Source of the DNA: Marinobacter excellens HL-55
GTDB taxonomy: Bacteria > Pseudomonadota > Gammaproteobacteria > Pseudomonadales > Oleiphilaceae
Direction of reading: 5' to 3'
Length of the DNA stretch: 64,000 bases
NCBI GenBank assembly: GCA_001314845.1
Contig: LJZQ01000007.1
Span: 62,001 to 126,000, forward strand
Shown here: positions 40,486 through 48,011 of the stretch, in pieces
Numbering within the stretch: the stretch's first letter is position 1
Layout: every line of letters starts with the position of its first letter
The notes under the pieces: model-generated
Told to the model about the DNA's origin: nothing
The model's database searches: none
What the model saw: only the letters and a program-made list of their open reading frames with translations
Made by a program: the position numbers and the translations under genes

Positions 40486-40568
40486 GCCCTGACATTGCTC
40501 ATCCTCAAGTCAGGCTGACCAGGAATCAGTTATGATCCAACCAAATACAAATCAACACAGGAGCTGCC

Positions 40569-40841
40569 ATGAGCCGCACCGTATTCTGCCGGAAATACCA
40601 GAAAGACCTGGAAGGCCTGACCATGCTGCCCATGCCGGGCCCCAAAGGCCAGGATATCTACGAGAACATCTCCAAACAGGCCTGGGACGAATGGCAACAC
40701 CAGCAGACCATGCTGATCAACGAAAAACACCTGAGCATGATGGACCCGAACAGCCGCAAATACCTGCAGGCCCAGATGGAACGCTTCTTCAATAACGAGC
40801 CTTTCGACAAGGCCGAAGGCTACGTACCACCAGAAAAATAG
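40569..40841 (+). CDS. yggX: Oxidative damage protection protein YggX
   Basis: A 90-aa protein, CYaY-independent Fe-trafficking YggX type. It begins [16 protein letters not shown], with the Cys near position 7 known to matter in Salmonella, and has the block [20 protein letters not shown]. It protects labile Fe-S proteins such as MutY from oxidation. GAGCTGCC precedes ATG. It ends 119 bp before the tRNA gene. Confidence 0.93.
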   Translation: MSRTVFCRKYQKDLEGLTMLPMPGPKGQDIYENISKQAWDEWQHQQTMLINEKHLSMMDPNSRKYLQAQMERFFNNEPFDKAEGYVPPEK

Positions 40842-40901
40842 CCAGGTTGATCAAGGTCTGTACAGCCGCAGAATCTTTCAGAATATTTTTGCCGGCCAGC
40901 C

Positions 40902-40930
40902 TTGACTCCCCAACCCTAAACCGGTTTAAT
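40902..40930 (+). promoter_or_regulatory. tRNA-Phe promoter
   Basis: TTGACT (40902-40907), 17-bp spacer, TTTAAT (40925-40930), 30 bases before the mature tRNA 5' end; a GC-rich stretch GCGCCCCG follows the -10, as in stringently controlled stable-RNA promoters. Confidence 0.7.
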
Positions 40931-40960
40931 AGCGCCCCGTTGCAGCACATAGCTCAACAC

Positions 40961-41036
40961 GCCCGGATAGCTCAGTTGGTAGAGCAGAGGATTGAAAATC
41001 CTCGTGTCGGTGGTTCGATTCCGCCTCCGGGCACCA
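40961..41036 (+). tRNA. tRNA-Phe (anticodon GAA), CCA encoded
   Basis: A 76-base cloverleaf: acceptor GCCCGGA with TCCGGGC, D-loop AGCTCAGTTGGTAGAGC, anticodon stem AGGATT/AATCCT with anticodon GAA at 40994-40996, T-loop GGTTCGATTCC, and genomic CCA. It is the prophage attachment gene; its 3' half is duplicated at 53234. Confidence 0.97.
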
Positions 41037-41037
41037 T
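40989..41037 (+). repeat. attL (49-bp direct repeat in tRNA-Phe)
   Basis: It begins GGATTGAAAATCC in the anticodon stem and runs to the T after CCA. The same 49 bases recur at 53234-53282. The phage copy restores a full tRNA on the left, so tRNA function is kept. Confidence 0.96.
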
Positions 41038-41051
41038 GAATTCAATGACTT

Positions 41052-41079
41052 AGCCCGCTTCGTGCGGGCTTTGTTTTTT
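41052..41079 (+). terminator. Terminator after tRNA-Phe
   Basis: AGCCCGC-TTCGT-GCGGGCT followed by TTGTTTTTT, 15 bases past the tRNA. Confidence 0.85.
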
Positions 41080-41081
41080 CT

Positions 41082-41104
41082 AGAGTCCACGAAGTGTCCA
41101 CGCC
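41082..41104 (+). repeat. Candidate integrase arm-site repeat, left end
   Basis: A 23-bp sequence ending ACGAAGTGTCCACGCC that matches 53121-53143 at 21 of 23 positions, in the same orientation. Each copy holds two spaced GTSTCMAC-like boxes; a further GTGTCCA lies at 41304. Tyrosine integrases bind such arm sites on both flanks of the core; this is inferred, not shown. Confidence 0.55.
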
Positions 41105-41108
41105 TTGT

Positions 41109-41285
41109 TCATTCTGAATCGTGTCCGCTCCCTTGAGGGGTAACGAGATTCCAGAATTCCTCGTCACACTCGTCCCTTGCATCAATCCAGGCCTGCCTTT
41201 TACCTGAACTGTAAGGGCCAGTCTTATGATCGACGAATGCGTCTACTTCAGTTTCAACCAGCTTCTGAAAATCTTTCTCAGCCAT
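41109..41285 (-). CDS. 58-aa acidic protein beside integrase
   Basis: A small reading frame beginning MAEKDFQKLVETEVDAF and ending in PQGSGHDSE, with a good GGAGAG site four bases before ATG 41285. It contains KRQAWIDARDECDEEFWNLV, a plausible amphipathic helix, and no known motif. It lies between the tRNA and the integrase, 56 bp downstream of the integrase stop on the same strand. Position and charge would suit a recombination accessory or excision control protein, but I do not recognise a family. Confidence 0.55.
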   Translation of the reverse strand: MAEKDFQKLVETEVDAFVDHKTGPYSSGKRQAWIDARDECDEEFWNLVTPQGSGHDSE

Positions 41286-41341
41286 AATCTCTCCTATTAT
41301 TAAGTGTCCATTTCATTAGACGGCTTTAAGTGCAAAAAGAT

Positions 41342-42307
41342 TCAAATTGGAGAAAATTTGACTGTCTCTGCTAGGTGATCAGGTGATAGATGCGCGTAAC
41401 GCATCGTGAGCTTAATGTCTGAGTGGCCCAGAATCTTTTGAAGTGTAAGAATGTCGCCCCCCTTCATGATGAAGTGACTTGCGAACGTGTGGCGGCAGAC
41501 GTGTGTGAGCTGTCCGCGAGGCAGGTTGATTTGTGCTCGTTCAATGGCTTTTCGGAATGCTGCACTGCAGCTGCTAAAGGGAACCTCTTTGACCAGGTCT
41601 TTGTAGAGCTTTTCCGAAATAGGGACGCTCCGGGACTTGCCGGATTTGGTGTAGTTGTAGGTCACTCTGTGTGGCGTGAAGTTTGACCTGGTGACGCCTT
41701 CGGCTTCTGACCACCTGGCACCGGTTGCCAGAGCCAATCGGGTAACGTGGTAAAGGCTTGGGTTTGAGGAGGCTTTACACTCGCCCAGGAGACGGGCAAT
41801 TTGCTCCTGGTCCAGAAATGCCAGTTCCTGTTCATCCAGCTTGAACTTTCTCAGGTTTCTAAGCGGGTTGGGCTGAGTCCATTGTCCCTGGCGAATTAAT
41901 TCATTGAACACTGCACTCAGGTAGGCATGTTCGTGGTTCAGGGTGTTCTGCCCTACCCCGTCATTTTCCATTCTTAATCGACGATAGGTGGCGAAGTCGG
42001 AGACGGTGAAATCCGACGCCCTGGGGTTCTGAAGCTTGTCAGCCAATGCATCCAGTTTCCGCTTTCTTTGCTCTCCGTCTTTCAGCGTGTGGCCGTGTGC
42101 GTCATACCATTGCTGAACCAGGTCTTTCAGGCGACGACGATCCTTGGCGGGATTCCACGTTTGGTCTTCTGCTTTGCGTAACAGCATATGCTGTTCGAAG
42201 CGTTTGGCTTCCGCTTTGCTATCAAACGACTTTCTGAGGCGCTTGGAGCCACGTCCATCCTGTCGAATATCGACCTGCCATCTTCCCGATGGTAGCTTCT
42301 TGATCAT
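41342..42307 (-). CDS. Tyrosine recombinase, prophage integrase
   Basis: A 321-aa phage integrase. An N-terminal arm-binding Arm-DNA-like segment (MIKKLPSGRWQVDIRQDGRGSKRLRKSF) is followed by a SAM-like core-binding domain and a catalytic domain. Catalytic residues seen are the Arg in LATGARWSEAE, HVCRHTF (HxxR), the His in LGHSD and the Tyr in MRYAHL. Its start overlaps the replication initiator stop by four bases. It lies next to the intact tRNA-Phe, as expected for the enzyme that made the 49-bp duplication. Confidence 0.95.
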   Translation of the reverse strand: MIKKLPSGRWQVDIRQDGRGSKRLRKSFDSKAEAKRFEQHMLLRKAEDQTWNPAKDRRRLKDLVQQWYDAHGHTLKDGEQRKRKLDALADKLQNPRASDFTVSDFATYRRLRMENDGVGQNTLNHEHAYLSAVFNELIRQGQWTQPNPLRNLRKFKLDEQELAFLDQEQIARLLGECKASSNPSLYHVTRLALATGARWSEAEGVTRSNFTPHRVTYNYTKSGKSRSVPISEKLYKDLVKEVPFSSCSAAFRKAIERAQINLPRGQLTHVCRHTFASHFIMKGGDILTLQKILGHSDIKLTMRYAHLSPDHLAETVKFSPI

Positions 42308-43569
42308 GCGGCCACCTTGGTGAGCAGTCGTCGTCTTATGAGTCCGTCCTGGACGAGCTGGAAGAGTTCGTTTTCATGGATTTCCCGTCGTCGGTAGTAA
42401 GCGCAGAGGTCTTCCCATAGCCCGGATTTTTTGAGGCAGTCCCAAGCCTGGCGTGGGTTAAACCGGTTGCGGGCATAGATGCTCAGGAGATTGCCGAAGG
42501 CCAGGGAGACGTTCTTTTCGTTGCCGCAACCGGGTTCCTTTTTTACGCGTTTGTACATCAGATCCGGGGCTGTGTAGCCAAAGCCGATGTCGTCTCTGAG
42601 TTTGGTCCAGATGGGGTGGACCCATTCCCTTTTGACTTCGTAGCGGTTGGATTTCAGGGCGTATTGCCACAGGCCGGTGAGGTGCGGGACGGCGTCCATG
42701 TAGGTGTAAATGGGCTTCATGTTGGCCGTGCCCTGGGAGATTTCGTTGACGATCCGGTGATGGAAGCGGATTTCGAGACGCCAGACGGGTTTGTCGGGGT
42801 CGTAGCAGGTGTCTGGGAAGGTGTGTTCGTTGACGGCGCATTCCCAGATGCCTTCCATGTAGGCGCGTTTGTCGCTGACGTCGATTTCTTTGGATTTATC
42901 GTACAGGCACACCTGCAGGCTGTTGGCTTTGCCGAAGGTGTAGGTCTCTCCCCTTCCGTTGATGGTGGCACCGTCGAGGCCTTTGAAGATGAGGTCGCTG
43001 AGGCCGTTGTGAACGCTGATGGTTTTGGCGCGGGTCACAAAGTGTTGGGCCAGGTCCTGGGGTGGTTCCCAACCCTGGAAGTCGACGGCCAGGTGTAGGG
43101 CGATGCCGACGGGTTTGATGCCCTTGAGGAAGAACATGCCCCACTCTGCCAGTTCGTCGTGTATTTGTTGGCTGGAGCGTTCGTAGAGCCATCTGGGGGA
43201 GGTTTCGATTTTAACGTGTGTGCCTGGGCTGTCGGGTTCGGCGTAGAAGTTCTGGATCAGGATGGTAAGGCCGTATTCCCGGTTTTGCAGGATGTATTTG
43301 AAGCCTCCCCTTCTTCCGGACTGGACTCGGAAGAGGACGTCGTTGACGGTGATGGTGGCGTCGTAGCTCTCGTTGTAGGCCTCGACGATGTCCGCGAGCG
43401 GTCCGGGTTTTAGACGTCCTTCGAACAGTTGGCGAACGGTGTCGACTCCGGTCCAGAGGACGTTGACGTTCTGCAGATTGACTTGTTGGCCGTCGGGACC
43501 GATGAAGAGATCCCCTTTCCCGATCTCCCCGGTGGTGACGTCCATGCGTTCAAAGTCTCTGATTTTCAT
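42304..43569 (-). CDS. Filamentous phage replication initiator
   Basis: A 421-aa protein in the position of the Pf1/Pf4 replication initiation protein (between Zot and integrase) and of similar size. It contains RSGRRGGFKYILQNREYGLTILI, SVHNGLSDLIFKGLDGATINGRGETYTFG and VWRLEIRFHHRIVNEIS, patterns of phage/plasmid II/X or Rep_trans type rolling-circle initiators. I cannot confirm the catalytic tyrosine by eye. ATG 43569 is preferred; 40 upstream residues of the open frame look non-coding. Confidence 0.75.
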   Translation of the reverse strand: MKIRDFERMDVTTGEIGKGDLFIGPDGQQVNLQNVNVLWTGVDTVRQLFEGRLKPGPLADIVEAYNESYDATITVNDVLFRVQSGRRGGFKYILQNREYGLTILIQNFYAEPDSPGTHVKIETSPRWLYERSSQQIHDELAEWGMFFLKGIKPVGIALHLAVDFQGWEPPQDLAQHFVTRAKTISVHNGLSDLIFKGLDGATINGRGETYTFGKANSLQVCLYDKSKEIDVSDKRAYMEGIWECAVNEHTFPDTCYDPDKPVWRLEIRFHHRIVNEISQGTANMKPIYTYMDAVPHLTGLWQYALKSNRYEVKREWVHPIWTKLRDDIGFGYTAPDLMYKRVKKEPGCGNEKNVSLAFGNLLSIYARNRFNPRQAWDCLKKSGLWEDLCAYYRRREIHENELFQLVQDGLIRRRLLTKVAA

Positions 43570-43722
43570 CTGTGGCCTTCTGTGGTTGTCTGTGGTGTTA
43601 AAACAACGTCCGTTGTTTCCTATGAGACGTGTTACAGGGTGGTCTCTCGCCTGCCGGCGGCGTGTGGCTGGGGCAAGCCTTCCACCCACACGCCACCGCC
43701 GGCCCCTCCTTGGGTGCCGAAT

Positions 43723-44814
43723 TTAATAGTTCATTGCCTGGGTCTGTACGCGGATTCTCAGGGCTTCCATGTTGCGCTCATGAGCACTGTTGGCCTGGGT
43801 ACTGTTGCTGCCCTGGGGGTTACCGGTGCCTTTGCCTTGAGGTGGTTCGCGGGTGGGGTCCCAATAGCCGTGGGCAACGATCTGGCGGCATTGTTCCTCG
43901 GGCACTTCCAGGGGCGTAGCCTGTTGGGTGTAGCACCGGCATTGGTCGTTTCTCTCGCGTAGAAGGCATTGCGGCCGGGGGAAGTCACGGACTTCATACA
44001 CCTGGTCATAGACCGGGGCTGAATGCGGGATGCCTTTTACCCTCGGGGACCACTGTTCCAGGTATTGCTCACGGGTAAGGGGCTGCCCTTCCCGTCTCAC
44101 CGGTGCGGGCTGTCCAGGAGCATTGTTCGCTTGGGTGGTGATGTTGTCGGGTGTTGGACCTGGACTGCTGACACTGTCCGATTGGCCGAAGTTGGAGACG
44201 ACGCTGTAGATGGTATAGCCGGTGACGATGATCAGCACCAGGAGCGCCCAGACCATCCAGGGAATCTTGCGTTTGTGGGTGTGGACTTCAGCGCTTTTGT
44301 AGAGACCAAAGAGCTTTTTGTTAAACCGCTTGCGGGTTTTGGTGGCGGCTTTCTGGGCAAAGTAGTCGTTGGGGTCGTCGGCACATTCCTGGAAGGTGAA
44401 GCGGGTGGCCGACTGTAGGCCGAACTGGCGCTTGAAATGGAGGTGTTGGCCGACCAGGCGCCTGACCTTGGTGTCGATCAGTTTGGGGTGCTGGGTGATC
44501 AACACCAGGTCGATGCCGAGGTGCCGGTGGGTGTTCAATCGGCGGATGTGTTCGGACACTTTGTTGCCGAATTTTTCCGGGGGGAACAGGTCCTGGCATT
44601 CGTCCAGGATGATGATGGCGCCGTGAGGCAGTTCGTACCAGGTTTGGGCCTGTTCCAGATCGAGGGTTTGCCAGCCCAGGGCCTTGCCGGGCTCCAGTAA
44701 CTCAATGTTATAGACGTAAACGGCGCGATCCTGGAAGGCGGGATCGTTTAGGACCAGGTCGATGGCGTTGAGGGTTTTGGACGATCCGGGGGTGCCGGTG
44801 ATCAGGGTGATCAT
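43723..44814 (-). CDS. Zot-domain phage assembly ATPase (pI)
   Basis: A 363-aa inner-membrane ATPase needed for filament extrusion. Walker A GTPGSSKT is at residues 7-14, Walker B AIIILDECQDLF at about 65-76, and one membrane helix at about 186-206 (WMVWALLVLIIVTGYTIYSV), with a periplasmic Pro/Gln-rich tail. This is the architecture of gene I/Zot proteins; the enterotoxin name from Vibrio CTX phage does not imply toxicity here. Its start overlaps the 51-aa gene by four bases. Confidence 0.93.
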   Translation of the reverse strand: MITLITGTPGSSKTLNAIDLVLNDPAFQDRAVYVYNIELLEPGKALGWQTLDLEQAQTWYELPHGAIIILDECQDLFPPEKFGNKVSEHIRRLNTHRHLGIDLVLITQHPKLIDTKVRRLVGQHLHFKRQFGLQSATRFTFQECADDPNDYFAQKAATKTRKRFNKKLFGLYKSAEVHTHKRKIPWMVWALLVLIIVTGYTIYSVVSNFGQSDSVSSPGPTPDNITTQANNAPGQPAPVRREGQPLTREQYLEQWSPRVKGIPHSAPVYDQVYEVRDFPRPQCLLRERNDQCRCYTQQATPLEVPEEQCRQIVAHGYWDPTREPPQGKGTGNPQGSNSTQANSAHERNMEALRIRVQTQAMNY

Positions 44815-44966
44815 GGGCAGACCTCCAGGCTGTCGAGTAGCTTGAGGGCATCAATCTGGCCCTGGGTGTAGGCGAGAACGGCGATGACCAAGCAGAGGAT
44901 GAGCATGGGGGCGACGTCGATCAGGAACCACCACAGAGCATTTTCAAGTTTGTGTCTGAGTGTCAT
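44811..44966 (-). CDS. 51-aa single-helix membrane protein
   Basis: MTLRHKLENALWWFLID followed by one membrane helix (about 14-36) and a short tail. ATG 44966 is two bases after the DUF2523 stop; a longer frame to 44999 would overlap that gene. It lies between the pVI-like and Zot genes and overlaps Zot by four bases, so it is probably a coupled small virion or assembly component. I do not recognise a family. Confidence 0.6.
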   Translation of the reverse strand: MTLRHKLENALWWFLIDVAPMLILCLVIAVLAYTQGQIDALKLLDSLEVCP

Positions 44967-44968
44967 GG

Positions 44969-45289
44969 TCAGGCCTCGAACGGTCCGGGTTTTTTCCAAA
45001 CTGGTTTGCGAACACGATCACCCGTGCCGGCATTTTTAAGAATCAGAGCCACGGCGAAGGCAGCAAACAGGATTTTGATGCCCTGGGGAAAGCCTGCGAT
45101 GGCCAGGATCTGGTAAAGCTCGGTGCCCAGGTTCTCGAAGCGGGAGAAGATGAAGTCTTCGGCTTTATCCAGGCCTACGGTTAAACCCACGTAGGTCACA
45201 AAGCCAAAGCCAATGGCTCTGAACACTTTGCTGATGATCCAGGGGATCAGGGAGATAACGAGGGTCCAGATGAAGTGTAAAAGTGGCAT
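44969..45289 (-). CDS. DUF2523 family protein (pVI-like minor coat)
   Basis: A 106-aa hydrophobic protein with about three membrane segments (5-20, 25-42 and 68-88) and a basic tail (RVRKPVWKK). DUF2523 proteins occupy the gene VI place in Pf-type phages, between the pIII-like adsorption gene and Zot, and are thought to sit at the virion end with pIII. It starts nine bases after the pIII-like stop. Confidence 0.85.
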   Translation of the reverse strand: MPLLHFIWTLVISLIPWIISKVFRAIGFGFVTYVGLTVGLDKAEDFIFSRFENLGTELYQILAIAGFPQGIKILFAAFAVALILKNAGTGDRVRKPVWKKPGPFEA

Positions 45290-45298
45290 AACGTTCCC

Positions 45299-46582
45299 CT
45301 ATTGCATGAGTGTTCGGGCGATGGCCACGGAGCCAAGGAAGGTAAACAGGAAGATGACCAGAGGGTTCAGTTCGGACGCCAGGTCACAAAACGGGGTGAA
45401 TTCGAGGTCACGGGTGCCGAACAGGCGCAGGTTAATCTGGCGGGGTGCGGGGCACTGACCTACGACGGGATTGGGGACGTTGGCCCAGTCGTTCATTTTC
45501 TCGGCGACGTCGATTTCCCCGAAATCCTGGGTCAGGTCCAGGTCGTCATTACCCAGCTTGCCAACACCGGCGGTTTTGTCGCCAAGATAGCCTTCTGCGT
45601 TTTCCGAGGCTTCGACTATCAGGCAACGGCTTTCCCAGACTTCGCGGACGATGCCACATTGGATGGCGTCCCCTGAACAGGTTGGGGGTATGCCACAGCC
45701 TTTGGAGGCGTAGACGCCATCACCGGAGCCATCGGAGCCGTCGGAACCATCGGAGCCATCGGAACCGTCGGAGCCATCGGAACCGTCGGAGCCATCGGAA
45801 CCGTCGGAGCCATCAGAACCATCGGAACCGTCGGAACCGTCGGAGCCATCGGAACCATCGGAGCCATCAGAACCATCGGAGCCGTCGGAACCATCGGAAC
45901 CACCAGAGCCATCGGAGCCACCAGAGCCGTCGGAACCATCAGAGCCATCGGAGCCACCAGAGCCGTCGGAGCCACCAGAGCCATCGGAGCCATCGGAGCC
46001 ATCGGAGCCATCAGAGCCATCAGAGCCATCAGAGCCATCAGAGCCATCGGAGCCATCAGAGCCATCGGAACCACCACCATAAAGAGGATCATTACTACAA
46101 ACATCACCGGTACGTTTAGGCTCTAAAAATTCATACTCTTCAAAGGTTTCACCATCCTCCTCACCCTGATAAATGTTAACGGGACCGGAAAGATCAACAC
46201 GACAATCATCAACACAAGCTGTGGGAGGAGGAAACGTGCCCTCAGGCTGCAAAAAAGAAAGGGGAGAAACGACATCAGTACCACAAATTTTAGTAAGCCT
46301 TTGAGCCTTGATCTCATACTTAGACGCACAATCTATACACTCGAAATAACACATCCTCCGACTGTTGGTAGTATTTGAAGGGATAGGAGAATGAACACGA
46401 ACAAGCTCATACTTATCCTTCGTAATAAGCCCGCCAACAACAGACGCCCAGCACATACCCTCAGTAACTTGAGAACCCGGAGCTACCCGAATATTGCCTA
46501 AATGCCAGATTTCCTCAGCAAGCAATGGTGACGAAATAAAAAGCAAGAAAAAGAAAAAAGGACAATAACGAAAGGCAGACAC
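45299..46582 (-). CDS. pIII-like adsorption protein with long Ser-Asp-Gly linker
   Basis: A 427-aa virion-tip candidate. Signal peptide 1-22 (MSAFRYCPFFFF...SPLLA), a Cys-rich N-terminal domain (about 23-165, with CYFECIDCASKYEIKAQ), a linker of about 38 SDG/SGG tripeptides (about 170-285), a second Cys-containing domain with GCGIPPTCSGDAIQCGIVREVWESRCL, and a C-terminal membrane anchor (NPLVIFLFTFLGSVAIARTLM). This is the N-domain, glycine-rich linker, C-domain plan of f1 pIII. The receptor, probably a pilus, cannot be read from sequence. Confidence 0.88.
   Translation of the reverse strand: MSAFRYCPFFFFLLFISSPLLAEEIWHLGNIRVAPGSQVTEGMCWASVVGGLITKDKYELVRVHSPIPSNTTNSRRMCYFECIDCASKYEIKAQRLTKICGTDVVSPLSFLQPEGTFPPPTACVDDCRVDLSGPVNIYQGEEDGETFEEYEFLEPKRTGDVCSNDPLYGGGSDGSDGSDGSDGSDGSDGSDGSDGSDGSDGSGGSDGSGGSDGSDGSDGSGGSDGSGGSDGSDGSDGSDGSDGSDGSDGSDGSDGSDGSDGSDGSDGSDGSDGSDGSDGSDGSDGSGDGVYASKGCGIPPTCSGDAIQCGIVREVWESRCLIVEASENAEGYLGDKTAGVGKLGNDDLDLTQDFGEIDVAEKMNDWANVPNPVVGQCPAPRQINLRLFGTRDLEFTPFCDLASELNPLVIFLFTFLGSVAIARTLMQ
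45724..46073 (-). repeat. 9-bp tandem repeat encoding (Ser-Asp/Gly-Gly)n
   Basis: About 38 units of a 9-bp motif, plus-strand form GGAGCCATC with variants GGAACCGTC and CCAGAGCCA. Synonymous changes are scattered, so units are not identical and length change by slippage should be slower than in a perfect tract. SGG variants cluster in the N-terminal-to-middle part of the tract. Confidence 0.95.
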
Positions 46583-46638
46583 AATGCATCTCCAATTAAA
46601 CGCCGTTACGGTGTTTAAGCTGTTTAGCGGCGAATGAC

Positions 46639-46710
46639 TCAGCCGGTAGCAACAAAAAGGCAGGCGATGAGTACGAGTAAGGCCAGGTAGTACGGGTCGC
46701 TGAAGAACAC
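46639..46710 (-). CDS. 23-aa hydrophobic peptide (pVII/pIX-like candidate)
   Basis: A 24-codon frame with GTG start at 46710, sequence MFFSDPYYLALLVLIACLFV plus ATG (Ala-Thr-Gly), ending TGA at 46639. GGAGG lies eight bases upstream. It is one membrane helix after a short polar start. It sits between the major coat gene with its terminator and the pIII-like gene. Filamentous phages need tiny hydrophobic end-cap proteins (pVII, pIX, about 30 aa), and no other gene here fills that role. The function is inferred. Confidence 0.6.
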   Translation of the reverse strand: MFFSDPYYLALLVLIACLFVATG

Positions 46711-46732
46711 ACCGGTTTTCCTCCGTGGTGAT

Positions 46733-46760
46733 GAAAAAGGGCAGGCCGTGACCTGCCCTT
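46733..46760 (-). terminator. Central terminator after major coat gene
   Basis: On the minus strand, AAGGGCAGG-TCACGG-CCTGCCCTT with T5 following. A terminator right after gene VIII is a hallmark of filamentous phages and lets coat protein message greatly exceed that of minor proteins. Confidence 0.85.
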
Positions 46761-46783
46761 CTGGGTGTGGGGCCGGCTTCGGA

Positions 46784-47053
46784 TCAACCGAAGAAGGTGG
46801 CCTTGACCCATTTGATGCCGACGGCGATCACAGCCAGGCCGATCAGTGCCCCACCGACGGTGGTGATGTCAGCGCCCACGGCGTCAATATCGGAACTGAA
46901 ATCGGTCGGCAGGATGGTGGCGTGGGCGGTGACGGTGGCACTTGCGGCTGCCACTGCGGTGCCCACTTTCGCTACGGTGCGGCCGAAGCGGCTACGGGCC
47001 ATCGCCCAGGTTTTGCCGTTCGGTTCTTTTTGCATGTCGATGATGCGGGACAT
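46784..47053 (-). CDS. Major coat protein precursor (pVIII/CoaB-like)
   Basis: An 89-aa precursor with a long signal peptide (1-45, ending VTAHA) and a 44-residue mature protein: acidic, polar N-terminus (TILPTDFSSDIDAVGADITT), a membrane helix (GGALIGLAVIAVGIKW) and a short basic end (KWVKATFFG). Pf1 coat is 46 aa with the same plan. ATG 47053 has AGAGGAAA eight bases upstream. The minus-strand terminator at 46733 ends its message. Confidence 0.9.
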   Translation of the reverse strand: MSRIIDMQKEPNGKTWAMARSRFGRTVAKVGTAVAAASATVTAHATILPTDFSSDIDAVGADITTVGGALIGLAVIAVGIKWVKATFFG

Positions 47054-47094
47054 GGTGGTTTCCTCTTTGGTTTTTGGTTGTGTCTTTCGACGGT

Positions 47095-47313
47095 TCAGGT
47101 GTTGAACATGCGGCGAATGAGGCGGACCCCAAACGCCACCAGGAACCAGGTCACGAAGGTGCCAGCGAGGTAGCTGAATTCCTCCGGTGACATGGTGAAC
47201 GCCTCCCGGTATTGGGCGGCGAACTCGGTGACCTGGACGATTTGCCAGGTGCCGCTGCACTGGGGGGTGCTGGCGCTTTGGCTGATGAATCCGTCACAGG
47301 TCAGGATTTCCAT
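47095..47313 (-). CDS. 72-aa small membrane protein
   Basis: A small protein with an N-terminal Cys pair (residues 6 and 19), the segment TMSPEEFSYLAGTFVTWFLVAFGVRLIRRMF, and one membrane helix near the C-terminus with a basic end. It occupies the place of the small PA0721/PA0722-type genes of Pf4 between the ssDNA-binding protein and the coat gene. It may be a minor coat or assembly protein. Confidence 0.65.
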   Translation of the reverse strand: MEILTCDGFISQSASTPQCSGTWQIVQVTEFAAQYREAFTMSPEEFSYLAGTFVTWFLVAFGVRLIRRMFNT

Positions 47314-47327
47314 GGGTTAAGGGCTCC

Positions 47328-47627
47328 TTACGCAGCCGGCTTTTTGGTTTGGTCCTGAGGGCGTAGCTCCAGGGCTTTGAAGGTGATCTTGCCGCCCTGC
47401 CCGGCCTTCATTTGGGCTTTGACGGTGAACATGGCCGGGAGGCGGTCGGCGTGGTTGCGCAGCTGGTCGATGTGTTTCCAGTCGCAGGCGATTTTCATGA
47501 CTTCGTTGCCGACTCGGTTTTCGTCGTCTGCTTCTGCCGGGGAATACGCCCAGACGGAGCCGCCTTTGTTGCCGTCAATGTCGTAGCGGGTGGCGCCGAT
47601 GATCATGAGGTTCAGGTGGTTTTCCAT
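47328..47627 (-). CDS. ssDNA-binding protein (pV-like)
   Basis: A 99-aa protein with a single OB-like pattern: LNLMIIGATRYDIDGNKGGSVWAYSP, NEVMKIACDW, FTVKAQMKAGQGGKITFKALEL. Filamentous phages use such proteins to coat the viral single strand before extrusion. Size, position upstream of the coat genes and a basic tail (QTKKPAA) fit gene V proteins of Pf-type phages. A run of weakly coding DNA lies upstream. Confidence 0.75.
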   Translation of the reverse strand: MENHLNLMIIGATRYDIDGNKGGSVWAYSPAEADDENRVGNEVMKIACDWKHIDQLRNHADRLPAMFTVKAQMKAGQGGKITFKALELRPQDQTKKPAA

Positions 47628-48011
47628 GGTTTGGTTTCCTTTAGGTTCGTTGGGTGTTGCTTGGTTTGGTTGTCCGGCTGGGCCGGGGTTTTAACTTCGG
47701 TTACTGACTTTTCTTGTGTGGATTGAAAGAGGTCAGTTGAATCTCGTTTGCGACCCCTTCGGGGCGGGCTCTACTCGCGTTGCTCCTGGTCACTAAGGTG
47801 ACCACCCTTACGGGTAACGATCCCTGTCGTCTTCGGTCACTTGGGTGCCCTGCGCGCTCCGCTTGCTGCCTTTGCTCATGGTTCGGAATCAAGGGGCGGG
47901 CGTCCTCCCCCGGCATCCTCACCACTCTTTGTGCGCACTGTGGACCACTCAGTGACCGCCACAAGGCCAGGGGGCCTGCGGCCCTGGCGCTGCGCGCCAG
48001 CCTTGCAGCGC
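47628..48011. other. Structured phage intergenic region, candidate origin/packaging region
   Basis: 384 bp between the ssDNA-binding protein and the 88-aa gene. Reading frames present are rich in Arg/Pro/Ser and lack ribosome sites, so I see no gene. Several hairpins can be drawn: CCCCTTCGGGG near 47757, TGGTCAC-TAAG-GTGACCA (47787-47804), AGGGGGCC-TGC-GGCCCT near 47967, and GGCGC-TGC-GCGCC next to it. Filamentous phages keep replication origin and packaging hairpin in such a region; the assignment is by analogy. Confidence 0.5.

Noticed and set aside
45724..46073. CRISPR-like array
   Set aside because: Tandem 9-bp coding units without spacers; no CRISPR array was seen anywhere in the window.
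45445..46119. Plus-strand frame full of Arg-Arg-His-Ser repeats
   Set aside because: It is the complement of the SDG codon repeat of the pIII-like gene.
46596..46811. 71-codon minus-strand frame between coat and pIII genes
   Set aside because: It crosses the coat terminator and competes with the well-formed 23-codon frame.
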